From assembly GCA_002168195.1 (NCBI GenBank), contig NHBP01000053.1:1-6012 (forward strand): a stretch of DNA of 6,012 nucleotides, in the 5' to 3' direction. Below, piece by piece: positions 1-4,449 of this stretch. Source of the stretch: Planctomycetaceae bacterium TMED10. GTDB lineage: Bacteria > Planctomycetota > Planctomycetia > Pirellulales > UBA7805. The position numbers and the translations under genes are program-made. The notes under the pieces are model-generated. The model was not told the DNA's origin. It saw only the letters and a program-made list of their open reading frames with translations, and did not search any database. Numbering within the stretch: position 1 is the stretch's first letter; the number at the start of each line of letters is the position of its first letter.

Positions 1-91
1 AGCGGCGGGCTTCGGCACGCTGAGGCGCGGCAAACACAAATGCCGTTCCGATCACTGCCATTAGCAGGCCACATTTAATTAAGCTCTTCAT
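1..91 (-). CDS. N-terminus of a secreted protein, cut by the window edge
   Basis: Only the first 30 codons are inside the window. The protein starts MKSLIKCGLLMAVIGTAF and continues VFAAPQRAEARR, which is a clear Sec-type signal peptide: Lys at positions 2 and 6, a hydrophobic core at about 8-21, and a likely cleavage after AEA at residue 28. The ATG at 91 (read leftwards) is preceded by AGGAG at 103-99 with a 7-base spacer, so the start is well supported. The mature protein lies outside the window, so its function cannot be named. It is divergently oriented to the secreted-protein gene at 428, with a 336-base gap between them. Confidence 0.8.
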   Translation of the reverse strand, partial: MKSLIKCGLLMAVIGTAFVFAAPQRAEARR

Positions 92-427
92 CGATTTACT
101 CCTATTTGCTGCTAGTAGATAGACTCTGTTGATGTACTCAAAAACTATGGGTTGTAAGTGCTCGGACATTTCCTCTGCCGTGCACTTCTGTGCCGTACAC
201 TGATAGGATACCAATTCCCGACCAAACAGAACAGCACTTGGGCCGCCGGAATGTGCCCGAAGCTAGCAGTCGTCAATTGCCGAAAGTCCAAAGGGGGATA
301 CAACCTCCGTCAACGCCTTAAAGCAATGACCGGCAGATGAACCATGTTTTTCCTGTATTTTTTCCGTCCAACGCGATACAATGCCCGAGGTGAGGATGTG
401 TGGGTGCATTGAAGCCTGGAGCGCGCG
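92..427. other. Divergent intergenic region, 336 bases
   Basis: The gap lies between two genes that diverge, so it should hold promoters for both. I see no convincing sigma-70 pair. The best -10 candidate for the right-hand gene is TACAAT at 377-382, but it has no good -35 box at 16-18 bases. An imperfect 15-base tandem duplication is present: TGCCGTGCACT at 176-186 and TGCCGTACACT at 191-201. Short open frames cross the region on both strands. Their compositions are irregular and they have no ribosome binding site or recognisable protein, so I leave them out. Confidence 0.4.
99..103 (-). promoter_or_regulatory. Shine-Dalgarno AGGAG of the leftmost gene
   Basis: The reverse complement of CTCCT reads AGGAG and lies 7 bases before the ATG at 91. 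It fixes the start of the truncated secreted-protein gene. Confidence 0.7.
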
Positions 428-865
428 ATGCGGTTGATTAACAGAATTTCCGATATCCGTTCGGCAGCCATCTGCTCGCTTTTGCTCAGTATTGTGCTTA
501 CCGTTCGGGGCGCTACCGGACAGACGATTCAACTCCCAGCCTTTCAACAACGCGGCCTGCAGACCACGGTCGTAGTTCCCGACCGTGGCAGTATTTCGCT
601 CGGTGGATTCTCCGGCGCAAGGCAAAGTCGTCTCCGATTCGCACCACCCTTCTTTGGACCTTTAGCGCCGAGCCGTGCGCTAAGCGGTTCACGTGGCGTG
701 GGCAACATGCAGATGCGTGTTTGGGTTCACGACCTGCAGGCGATGGATGCGGCGATTCTTACCGAAGCGAGCCAAGCGAAAGTAACGCCAAAAAAGGGAG
801 GCCGAGCAAACCCGCTTGCAAGTCGTAAACCCAAACCACTCCCTCGACTTCCCGCAGGAAACTAA
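428..865 (+). CDS. Small secreted protein with a secretin-signature-like VPDRGSISLGG motif
   Basis: The product has 145 residues. Residues 1-32 form a signal peptide with a hydrophobic stretch at about 13-26 and probable cleavage near GATGQ (29-32). The mature part has LQTTVVVPDRGSISLGGF at 44-61, then an Arg/Phe/Pro-rich linker, a Gly-Ser-Arg segment near 85-93, and a conserved-looking VWVHDLQAMDAAIL at 98-111. The C-terminal tail (118-145) is Lys/Pro/Arg-rich and probably disordered. The VPDRG-x-LGG block resembles the VPDGGTVLLGG element near the C-terminus of type II/III secretins, but the protein is far too short to be a secretin. From general knowledge, planctomycetes encode many short secreted proteins with this block; their function is unknown. 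GGAG at 418-421 with a 6-base spacer supports the ATG. A 139-base gap separates it from the next secreted-protein gene on the same strand, so co-transcription is possible. Confidence 0.78.
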   Translation: MRLINRISDIRSAAICSLLLSIVLTVRGATGQTIQLPAFQQRGLQTTVVVPDRGSISLGGFSGARQSRLRFAPPFFGPLAPSRALSGSRGVGNMQMRVWVHDLQAMDAAILTEASQAKVTPKKGGRANPLASRKPKPLPRLPAGN

Positions 866-992
866 TGCTGCTCAGCTACAAATCGATATGAGGGGGATCA
901 AATTTTTATCTAAAATCCCGCCCGCATTACCCTTCTTTACTAAAGGCCCTACGCTCCGCTGTCCGATACATAGGAGGCGGGCAACAAGCGAA

Positions 993-998
993 GGGAGG
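993..998 (+). promoter_or_regulatory. Shine-Dalgarno GGGAGG choosing the ATG at 1005
   Basis: GGGAGG ends 6 bases before the ATG at 1005. The same frame is open back to an ATG at 816, but that would put 63 unconserved-looking residues in front of a good signal peptide and overlap the previous gene. This site therefore decides the start. Confidence 0.65.
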
Positions 999-1004
999 CC
1001 AGTC

Positions 1005-1628
1005 ATGCGAGCAAGGATGCGACGCGGGGCATTGTCCCTGATTTCCTTCTTCAGCATCGTTAGCGTAGGCATTCTCTGCCTCACCTTCTGTTCTCTGGAT
1101 GCAGTTGCACAACCCTCGGTCCGTTACTACACGGAAAACGGTGTCACCTACAAGGAAACGCGTAGCACTGTCCGTCGACCCGTGATTGAAAAGAGAATGG
1201 AACAACGAGAAAAAACGGTCTACCGAGAAAAAGTATCCACAAGCTACGAACCGCATACACAATTGAGTTATACACCCGTCACGACCTACCGCTGGGAAGG
1301 TCGCTGGCACGATGTGCTGCATCCATTTAAAACCCCGTATGTCGGATATCACCTGGTTCCCGAAACGCGATGGGAAACACGGTCAGAACAGACACAGCGA
1401 CAAGTTACTCGTCGCGATCTTGTACCCGAAAAGCAGACCTATCAGGTGCCAGTGACCTCGCATCGCTACGTCGAAGAAGAAGTTGTGCACCGAACCCCAG
1501 TCCATGGTGGAGGCAGACAGGCAACCACAACGGTCTCTGGTCGCGGGGCGATCGGGGGAGTTCACCGCATTGAAAACGATCCGCCACGTTATGGATCAGC
1601 TTGGCGAGGAAGTTCGACTCGGCAGTAG
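1005..1628 (+). CDS. Secreted Tyr/Arg/Glu/Thr-rich protein, planctomycete type
   Basis: The product has 207 residues. The N-terminus MRARMRRGALSLISFF plus a hydrophobic run to about residue 30, then DAVAQ at 32-36, is a typical signal peptide with cleavage near 36. The mature part opens with RYYTENGVTYKETRSTVRRP (40-59). It continues as alternating Val/Thr/Tyr and charged residues suggestive of short beta strands: a central YTPVTTYRWEGRWHDVLHPF at 89-108, then YHLVPETRWETR (115-126), and LVPEKQTYQVPVTSHRYVEEE (139-159), which repeats the LVPE-plus-basic pattern. The tail is Gly/Arg/Ser-rich. The pattern resembles secreted or surface proteins I associate with Pirellulaceae; no enzymatic motif is seen and no function is assigned. 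Met1 is preferred over Met5 because of the GGGAGG site. The gene ends 12 bases from the convergent 97-residue protein gene. Confidence 0.8.
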   Translation: MRARMRRGALSLISFFSIVSVGILCLTFCSLDAVAQPSVRYYTENGVTYKETRSTVRRPVIEKRMEQREKTVYREKVSTSYEPHTQLSYTPVTTYRWEGRWHDVLHPFKTPYVGYHLVPETRWETRSEQTQRQVTRRDLVPEKQTYQVPVTSHRYVEEEVVHRTPVHGGGRQATTTVSGRGAIGGVHRIENDPPRYGSAWRGSSTRQ

Positions 1629-1640
1629 TTTCGCCGCGAC

Positions 1641-1934
1641 TTACTTTGCCGAGCGACGTCGCGCCTTGCGTTCGGAGTTGCTCTCACTGCCCCACTCTTT
1701 GGTCAACGATTCGAAGACTTCAGGGGATTCATAGCGAACAATATGCTTTCCCTCCGGCATGGGCCCTACAAGACCACGAAAGACAGGCATGCCGCGAAGT
1801 GCCAAATCGGTACTGCAATCATCGACACCGAGTTGGGTATGCATTTTGAGAATTGGATCGGCCTGATCAAAATCGCGCGTCTGAATTCCACCATCCGACC
1901 CACGGGTGACAATGCGATAGATACTTTTTGGCAT
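1641..1934 (-). CDS. Conserved-looking 97-residue cytoplasmic protein of unknown function
   Basis: The product starts MPKSIYRIVTRGSDGGIQTR and has no signal peptide or membrane segment. The compact core has DFDQADPILKMHTQLGVDDC at 21-40, LALRGMPVFRGLVGPMPEGK at 44-63, and HIVRYESPEVFESLTKEW at 64-81. The last 16 residues (SESNSERKARRRSAK region) are charged and probably disordered. The regular, low-bias composition, the good ribosome site and the tight convergent packing argue for a real gene. The frame is open upstream to 1997, but AAGGAG at 1947-1942 with a 7-base spacer marks the ATG at 1934. The core reads like a small single-domain protein and I recall similar planctomycete hypotheticals, but no catalytic pattern can be named. 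Its TAA at 1643-1641 faces the TAG at 1626-1628 of the neighbouring gene. Confidence 0.75.
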   Translation of the reverse strand: MPKSIYRIVTRGSDGGIQTRDFDQADPILKMHTQLGVDDCSTDLALRGMPVFRGLVGPMPEGKHIVRYESPEVFESLTKEWGSESNSERKARRRSAK

Positions 1935-2316
1935 AAGGAAGCTCCTTCGGTTGCAGGTTAATTCAGGTCCGTCCATGGACCGTGCCTCCTTGAGCATCCC
2001 TTCGTGGGGGCAGCAGTACGACCCTGGGCCGCATGGTCAGCATCGACCTGTAGGCTGTCCAAATCGCAACTATTCGCAGCAACGCGTCATACGGGGCAGG
2101 ATGCGCAGAACCGTCCTGTTGGGTATGAGCTTTACAGCCAACACGAGAGGCGCCCTCTGGCAACACTTTGCGCGATCATGCGGCCTACAAGTGACTGCGG
2201 GTATCGCTTATAGCGATTCTCTCTGCCAAAGCGATTACAGGAGTATTGCCCGACATTCTGGGCAGAAGTACATTGGGGGCAGGATAATGAGCTGCGTGTT
2301 ACGATACGCACTCAAC
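1935..2316. other. Intergenic region upstream of the tRNA, 382 bases
   Basis: No gene is supported here, although long frames are open on both strands. The region must hold the promoter of the minus-strand gene at 1934 and that of the tRNA. GATAAT at 2283-2288 and TACGAT at 2300-2305 are possible -10 boxes for the tRNA, but neither has a well-spaced -35. A small dyad, ATCGCT at 2203-2208 and AGCGAT at 2212-2217 with a TAT loop, is followed by TTCTCTCT. A second dyad is TGCCC at 2247-2251 with GGGCA at 2260-2264. Neither is strong enough to call a terminator. Confidence 0.4.
1942..1947 (-). promoter_or_regulatory. Shine-Dalgarno AAGGAG choosing the start at 1934
   Basis: The complement of CTCCTT reads AAGGAG, 7 bases before the ATG at 1934. 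It excludes the longer reading that would begin at 1997. Confidence 0.7.
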
Positions 2317-2399
2317 GGAGGGTACGCGAATTGGCTAGCAGCCTGATTCGAAATCAGGTGCCCCGCAAGGGGTTGGGGGTTCGAGTCCCCTGCCCTCCG
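2317..2399 (+). tRNA. tRNA-Ser(CGA)
   Basis: This is a class II tRNA. The acceptor is GGAGGGT (2317-2323) paired with GCCCTCC (2392-2398), including a terminal T-G wobble, and the discriminator is G2399. The anticodon stem is CCTGA (2342-2346) with TCAGG (2354-2358), and the loop TTCGAAA gives anticodon CGA at 2349-2351, which reads UCG. The long variable arm is CCCC-GCAA-GGGG (2361-2372). The T arm is GGGGG-TTCGAGT-CCCCT (2375-2391). CCA is not encoded. The D arm is weak: G2326-C2327 pairs with G2338-C2339, the loop has the expected GG at 2333-2334, and the position-8 base is A rather than T in simple numbering. The 3' part of this gene is duplicated at 3935-3992, which marks it as an integration site. 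Confidence 0.9.
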
Positions 2400-2401
2400 C
2401 T
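2344..2401 (+). repeat. Left attachment-site repeat within tRNA-Ser
   Basis: These 58 bases run from the third base of the anticodon stem to two bases past the discriminator. They recur at 3935-3992 with one difference (C2390 versus T3981). Identity stops sharply at the 5' side inside the anticodon stem, matching the anticodon-loop crossover class known for tyrosine-recombinase integration sites. Confidence 0.8.
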
Positions 2402-2412
2402 CTTATTTCTTC

Positions 2413-2437
2413 CGAAAACGAGAGGTTCGATTTTTTT
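2413..2437 (+). terminator. Weak Rho-independent terminator after tRNA-Ser
   Basis: CGAA at 2413-2416 pairs with TTCG at 2426-2429. A further C2419-G2425 pair is possible across a bulge. A run of seven T follows at 2431-2437. The T run is good and the stem is short. It sits just after the tRNA, inside the islet, so the integrated DNA would be supplying the tRNA's 3' processing and termination signals. Confidence 0.4.
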
Positions 2438-2462
2438 AGTGGTCGCACCAAGGCGGCAGGTA

Positions 2463-2633
2463 TCACCAACTGGTGCATCCAAAGCCGCAAATCACCTTAC
2501 GGGTGCTTATTGATTCCACGGACGGAACGATCCATTTTCCAATTTCAAAATAGGCGACTTGATATGTAGAACCGAGCAGGAAGTTACGCAGCTGCTCCAC
2601 TACTTGCGAAAAGGTTGACGCGAAAATATCAGA
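2463..2633 (-). pseudogene. Possible 3' gene remnant, 56 codons
   Basis: The frame runs from just after a TGA (2636-2634) to the TGA at 2465-2463. It reads protein-like: FSQVVEQLRNFLLGSTYQ at 8-25, VAYFEIGKWIVPSVES at 26-41, ending KVICGFGCTSW. There is no ATG; a GTG at 2600 would give 45 residues but has no ribosome site. I do not recognise the family. It could be the C-terminus of a gene that came in with the islet and decayed, a very small gene, or a chance open frame. It runs towards the tRNA, opposite to the sulfotransferase. Confidence 0.25.
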
Positions 2634-2734
2634 TCACTAGAAAGAGGGCCGCAGCTACGCCAGAAAGACGGCATAGGTGTTGTGGAATTGCCAAATCCAA
2701 AATCCGAGCCGATGGGAAAAACTTATCCGCATTG

Positions 2735-3691
2735 ATGAAATATTTAAGAAAAAAATTACGAGATATCTTGATAAAAATCACATTGAAATCAAAGAGATTT
2801 CAATGTGCGGATAGCATCATTATCTTTAGTGAAGCACGGGGCGGTAGCACTTGGCTGATGGAAATACTTAGCGCCGCGTTGCCTGTCTGTATCAACTGGG
2901 AGCCTTTGCATGTGGAGCGAGGCGTTGTTCCCAAGCCCTTAAAATTCGGGTGGCGCCCCTTCATCCCGGCAAGTGATATAAACAAAGATTACCTAAGGCT
3001 TTTTAAAGAAATCCTTGAGTTCAAAGTTCACTCAGATTGGACAAGAACTTTTCTGGGTATAAAAAAAACAATAAGGAGCAATTTTGCGCTCACCAAATTT
3101 GTAAGAGCAAACTTACTAGTACCTTATTTGATTGCCCAGTTTGATTTTAAGTTCAAGCCTGTGTTCCTTATCAGACACCCGATTGACGTGTGCATTTCCC
3201 GCACTAAATCATTTGAAAGAGACCACGTTTCGATTGGACATAATATCACCGAAAGTATCAACAGCGAGCGGTTCATCGAGCATGCTGCGTTTCTTGACAC
3301 CTTGGATTCGGATTTTGAATTGCAGATTGCCCATTGGTGTCTAAATAATTGCGCCACCATCAAAAAGCTGGATACGAATAAATTATGCGTCGTTTTTTAT
3401 TCTGACTTGCTGCTAAACCCAGAAAAAGAAACTGAAAAAATACTGGACACAACAGGTCTTCGGGTGTTTGCAGAAAATCTGAATGAGATTGAATATCGAA
3501 ACGCAAGCTATACTTCGAACAGCCACCTCGAGGAATCTGTTGAAAAACAGCTTACAAAAAATATTGAGAGCCTTGATCAAGGAACGAAGCAGAAAGTACA
3601 GGACATATTCGACTATTTCGATTTCAAAATATTTTCAGCATTTTCGGCTTTCCCAAACAAGCAACTTGTTTCAAACAACACGCTGAGCTGA
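2735..3691 (+). CDS. Sulfotransferase-family protein, islet cargo
   Basis: Counting from the ATG at 2735, the product has 318 residues. FSEARGGSTWLMEIL at 31-45 matches the 5'-phosphosulfate-binding loop of PAPS-dependent sulfotransferases (usually R-x-G-S/T). VFLIRHPIDVCISR at 143-156 matches the 3'-phosphate-binding element, with the expected Arg147 and Ser155. FYSDLLLNPEKETEKIL at 221-237 fits the later conserved helix region of this fold. Length and motif order fit Sulfotransferase_1/_3 type enzymes, which move sulfate from PAPS to a hydroxyl or amine of a glycan, lipid or small molecule; the acceptor cannot be read from the sequence. There is no signal peptide. The start is uncertain: the ATG lacks a Shine-Dalgarno, and a TTG at 2615 would add 40 doubtful residues. 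A/T-rich codons and low G+C set it apart from its neighbours and suggest horizontal transfer. It stands alone between the tRNA-Ser repeats. Confidence 0.82.
   Translation: MKYLRKKLRDILIKITLKSKRFQCADSIIIFSEARGGSTWLMEILSAALPVCINWEPLHVERGVVPKPLKFGWRPFIPASDINKDYLRLFKEILEFKVHSDWTRTFLGIKKTIRSNFALTKFVRANLLVPYLIAQFDFKFKPVFLIRHPIDVCISRTKSFERDHVSIGHNITESINSERFIEHAAFLDTLDSDFELQIAHWCLNNCATIKKLDTNKLCVVFYSDLLLNPEKETEKILDTTGLRVFAENLNEIEYRNASYTSNSHLEESVEKQLTKNIESLDQGTKQKVQDIFDYFDFKIFSAFSAFPNKQLVSNNTLS
2779..2807. repeat. Perfect 12-base inverted repeat near the sulfotransferase start
   Basis: CACATTGAAATC (2779-2790) and GATTTCAATGTG (2796-2807) are exact reverse complements around a 5-base AAAGA loop. The hairpin lies in codons 15-25 of the sulfotransferase. 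On the minus strand it is followed by ATTTTTAT, so it could act as a weak terminator there. In the mRNA it would be a stable hairpin just inside the gene. Confidence 0.75.
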
Positions 3692-3705
3692 GCCTTTGGC
3701 GTTCC

Positions 3706-3721
3706 TACCCGCGCGCGGGTA
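3706..3721. repeat. Perfect 16-base palindrome after the sulfotransferase gene
   Basis: TACCCGCGCGCGGGTA is its own reverse complement and begins 15 bases after the stop codon. It has no loop and no following T run, so it is not a normal intrinsic terminator. It could be a protein-binding site or the closing structure of the transcript. Half of it, GCGGGTATC, also occurs at 2197-2205 and 3901-3909. Confidence 0.6.
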
Positions 3722-3934
3722 TCTAAATCTCTGGTGGGCCAAGTTTGTTACCGGAATCGGCCATACCGCCGCTAATTCCTCTTAGTCTTGCGATGCTGGT
3801 GGGCAGGAGACCTTGGTAAGGCGGTATCAACAGCCCCCGCATCCTTCTATTACCAGTGACTACAACCCAAGTCGCAGCATACTGTCTTTGAGGGTATTAC
3901 GCGGGTATCCGAAAAGTGTTCGAGTGTTATGAAG

Positions 3935-3992
3935 TGATTCGAAATCAGGTGCCCCGCAAGGGGTTGGGGGTTCGAGTCCCTTGCCCTCCGCT
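3935..3992 (+). repeat. Right attachment-site repeat: displaced 3' fragment of tRNA-Ser
   Basis: This matches 57 of 58 bases of 2344-2401. It keeps the anticodon loop, variable arm, T arm and 3' acceptor strand but has no 5' half, no D arm and no 5' acceptor strand, so it cannot make a tRNA. The single change replaces a G-C pair of the T stem with G-T. If integration was conventional, this is the original chromosomal 3' end and the DNA from 3993 onward is the old chromosome. Confidence 0.85.
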
Positions 3993-4050
3993 TCATTGAT
4001 TTCATCGCACCCGGTTGTCGAGACACAGGTCATTAAACCCAACCAGTTAA

Positions 4051-4449
4051 CTATCGCAACCTGGGCGCGTTTCCTCGTGAGGTAATATTGGTCCTGGCCG
4101 GTTGCGAACCGGAAAATCGGAGGTCATTTCCCGAAACATTTCCTGGCCGCCCAGAGATTCTTCCGGCACCGCTGGAAATTCGAAGTGGTCGGCCAGACGT
4201 GCCGGTCGAAGCGGAAGCAGCACTCCTTCTTCGATTTGATGTGGCGTTACGTGTACTCCTCTTACGAGTACGAGCTTTTTGCGAAGCACTAGAAGTACCA
4301 ATGGGGCGACCGGAGGAACGAAACTCGGGAGAACCATTTTTTTCCAGGAACCTTCTGGTGGGTGTCTTGTTTTGATTGCTCCCCGGCGCAGCGATTGCTG
4401 AATCGCTCAACGCGTAAAGAAGAACAAATGCAAGCAGAATTCGTTTCAT
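4051..4449 (-). CDS. Small, strongly basic secreted protein
   Basis: The product has 132 residues from the ATG at 4449. MKRILLAFVLLYALSDSAIA is a textbook signal peptide with cleavage after AIA at residue 20. The mature 112 residues are low in complexity, rich in Ser, Arg, Gly, Asn and Thr. I count 20 Arg and 4 Lys against 3 acidic residues. Short echoes recur: SGRPIGTS, TSGRPLRIS and ISGRPGNVSGN. There is no enzymatic motif, no Cys pair and no second membrane segment. It is probably disordered unless bound, perhaps to an acidic surface polymer or nucleic acid, which is inference only. The frame extends to a GTG at 4482, but the ATG places the signal peptide at the N-terminus and is preferred; neither start has a Shine-Dalgarno. 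Its end lies 58 bases from the displaced tRNA fragment. Confidence 0.65.
   Translation of the reverse strand: MKRILLAFVLLYALSDSAIAAPGSNQNKTPTRRFLEKNGSPEFRSSGRPIGTSSASQKARTRKRSTRNATSNRRRSAASASTGTSGRPLRISSGAGRISGRPGNVSGNDLRFSGSQPARTNITSRGNAPRLR

Larger units (their letters stand above)
2400..2734. other. Non-coding left arm of the islet, 335 bases
   Basis: The arm lies between the tRNA and the preferred start of the sulfotransferase gene. It holds the T-rich terminator candidate just after the tRNA and, on the minus strand, an open frame with protein-like composition at 2463-2633 that lacks an ATG. The sulfotransferase frame is also open back to a TTG at 2615, but those 40 codons encode an irregular Arg/Lys-rich string. 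I see no strong promoter. Confidence 0.4.
2344..3992. mobile_element. Small tRNA-Ser-integrated genomic islet
   Basis: A 58-base direct repeat covering the tRNA-Ser 3' part bounds this segment; the repeat unit is 1591 bases. The layout, complete tRNA at one end and a displaced 3' tRNA fragment at the other, is the standard signature of an element inserted by a site-specific recombinase that restored the tRNA gene. Between the repeats is one AT-rich sulfotransferase-like gene: blocks 3001-3060 and 3541-3600 contain 20 and 21 G+C of 60, against 34 of 60 in block 5221-5280. No integrase or excisionase is visible. The islet is therefore either a remnant, a satellite moved by a recombinase encoded elsewhere, or the product of a local duplication. 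Confidence 0.7.

Noticed and set aside
263..625. Minus-strand frame of 120 codons
   Set aside because: It overlaps the start of the secreted-protein gene at 428, has an irregular Cys/His/Gln-rich composition and no ribosome site; a shadow frame.
816..1004. 63-residue N-terminal extension of the protein at 1005-1628
   Set aside because: It would overlap the preceding gene and bury a clear signal peptide; the GGGAGG at 993-998 supports the ATG at 1005.
1635..1663. Dyad CGCGAC/GTCGCG between the convergent genes as a bidirectional terminator
   Set aside because: The loop is 17 bases and neither side has a T run.
1951..2346. Plus-strand frame of 131 codons upstream of the tRNA
   Set aside because: It runs into the tRNA gene, lacks a ribosome site and has no regular protein pattern.
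2615..2734. TTG start extending the sulfotransferase by 40 residues
   Set aside because: The extra residues are an irregular basic string, AAGG sits directly against the TTG with no spacing, and the fold's first motif is near the N-terminus without them.
3860..4042. Minus-strand frame of 60 codons containing GLEPPTPCGAPDF
   Set aside because: This string is the usual antisense translation of a tRNA 3' half and is a well-known false gene.
4088..4375. Plus-strand frame of 95 codons opposite the basic secreted protein
   Set aside because: It is the complement of the Arg/Ser-rich gene; the minus strand has the signal peptide and is the better reading.
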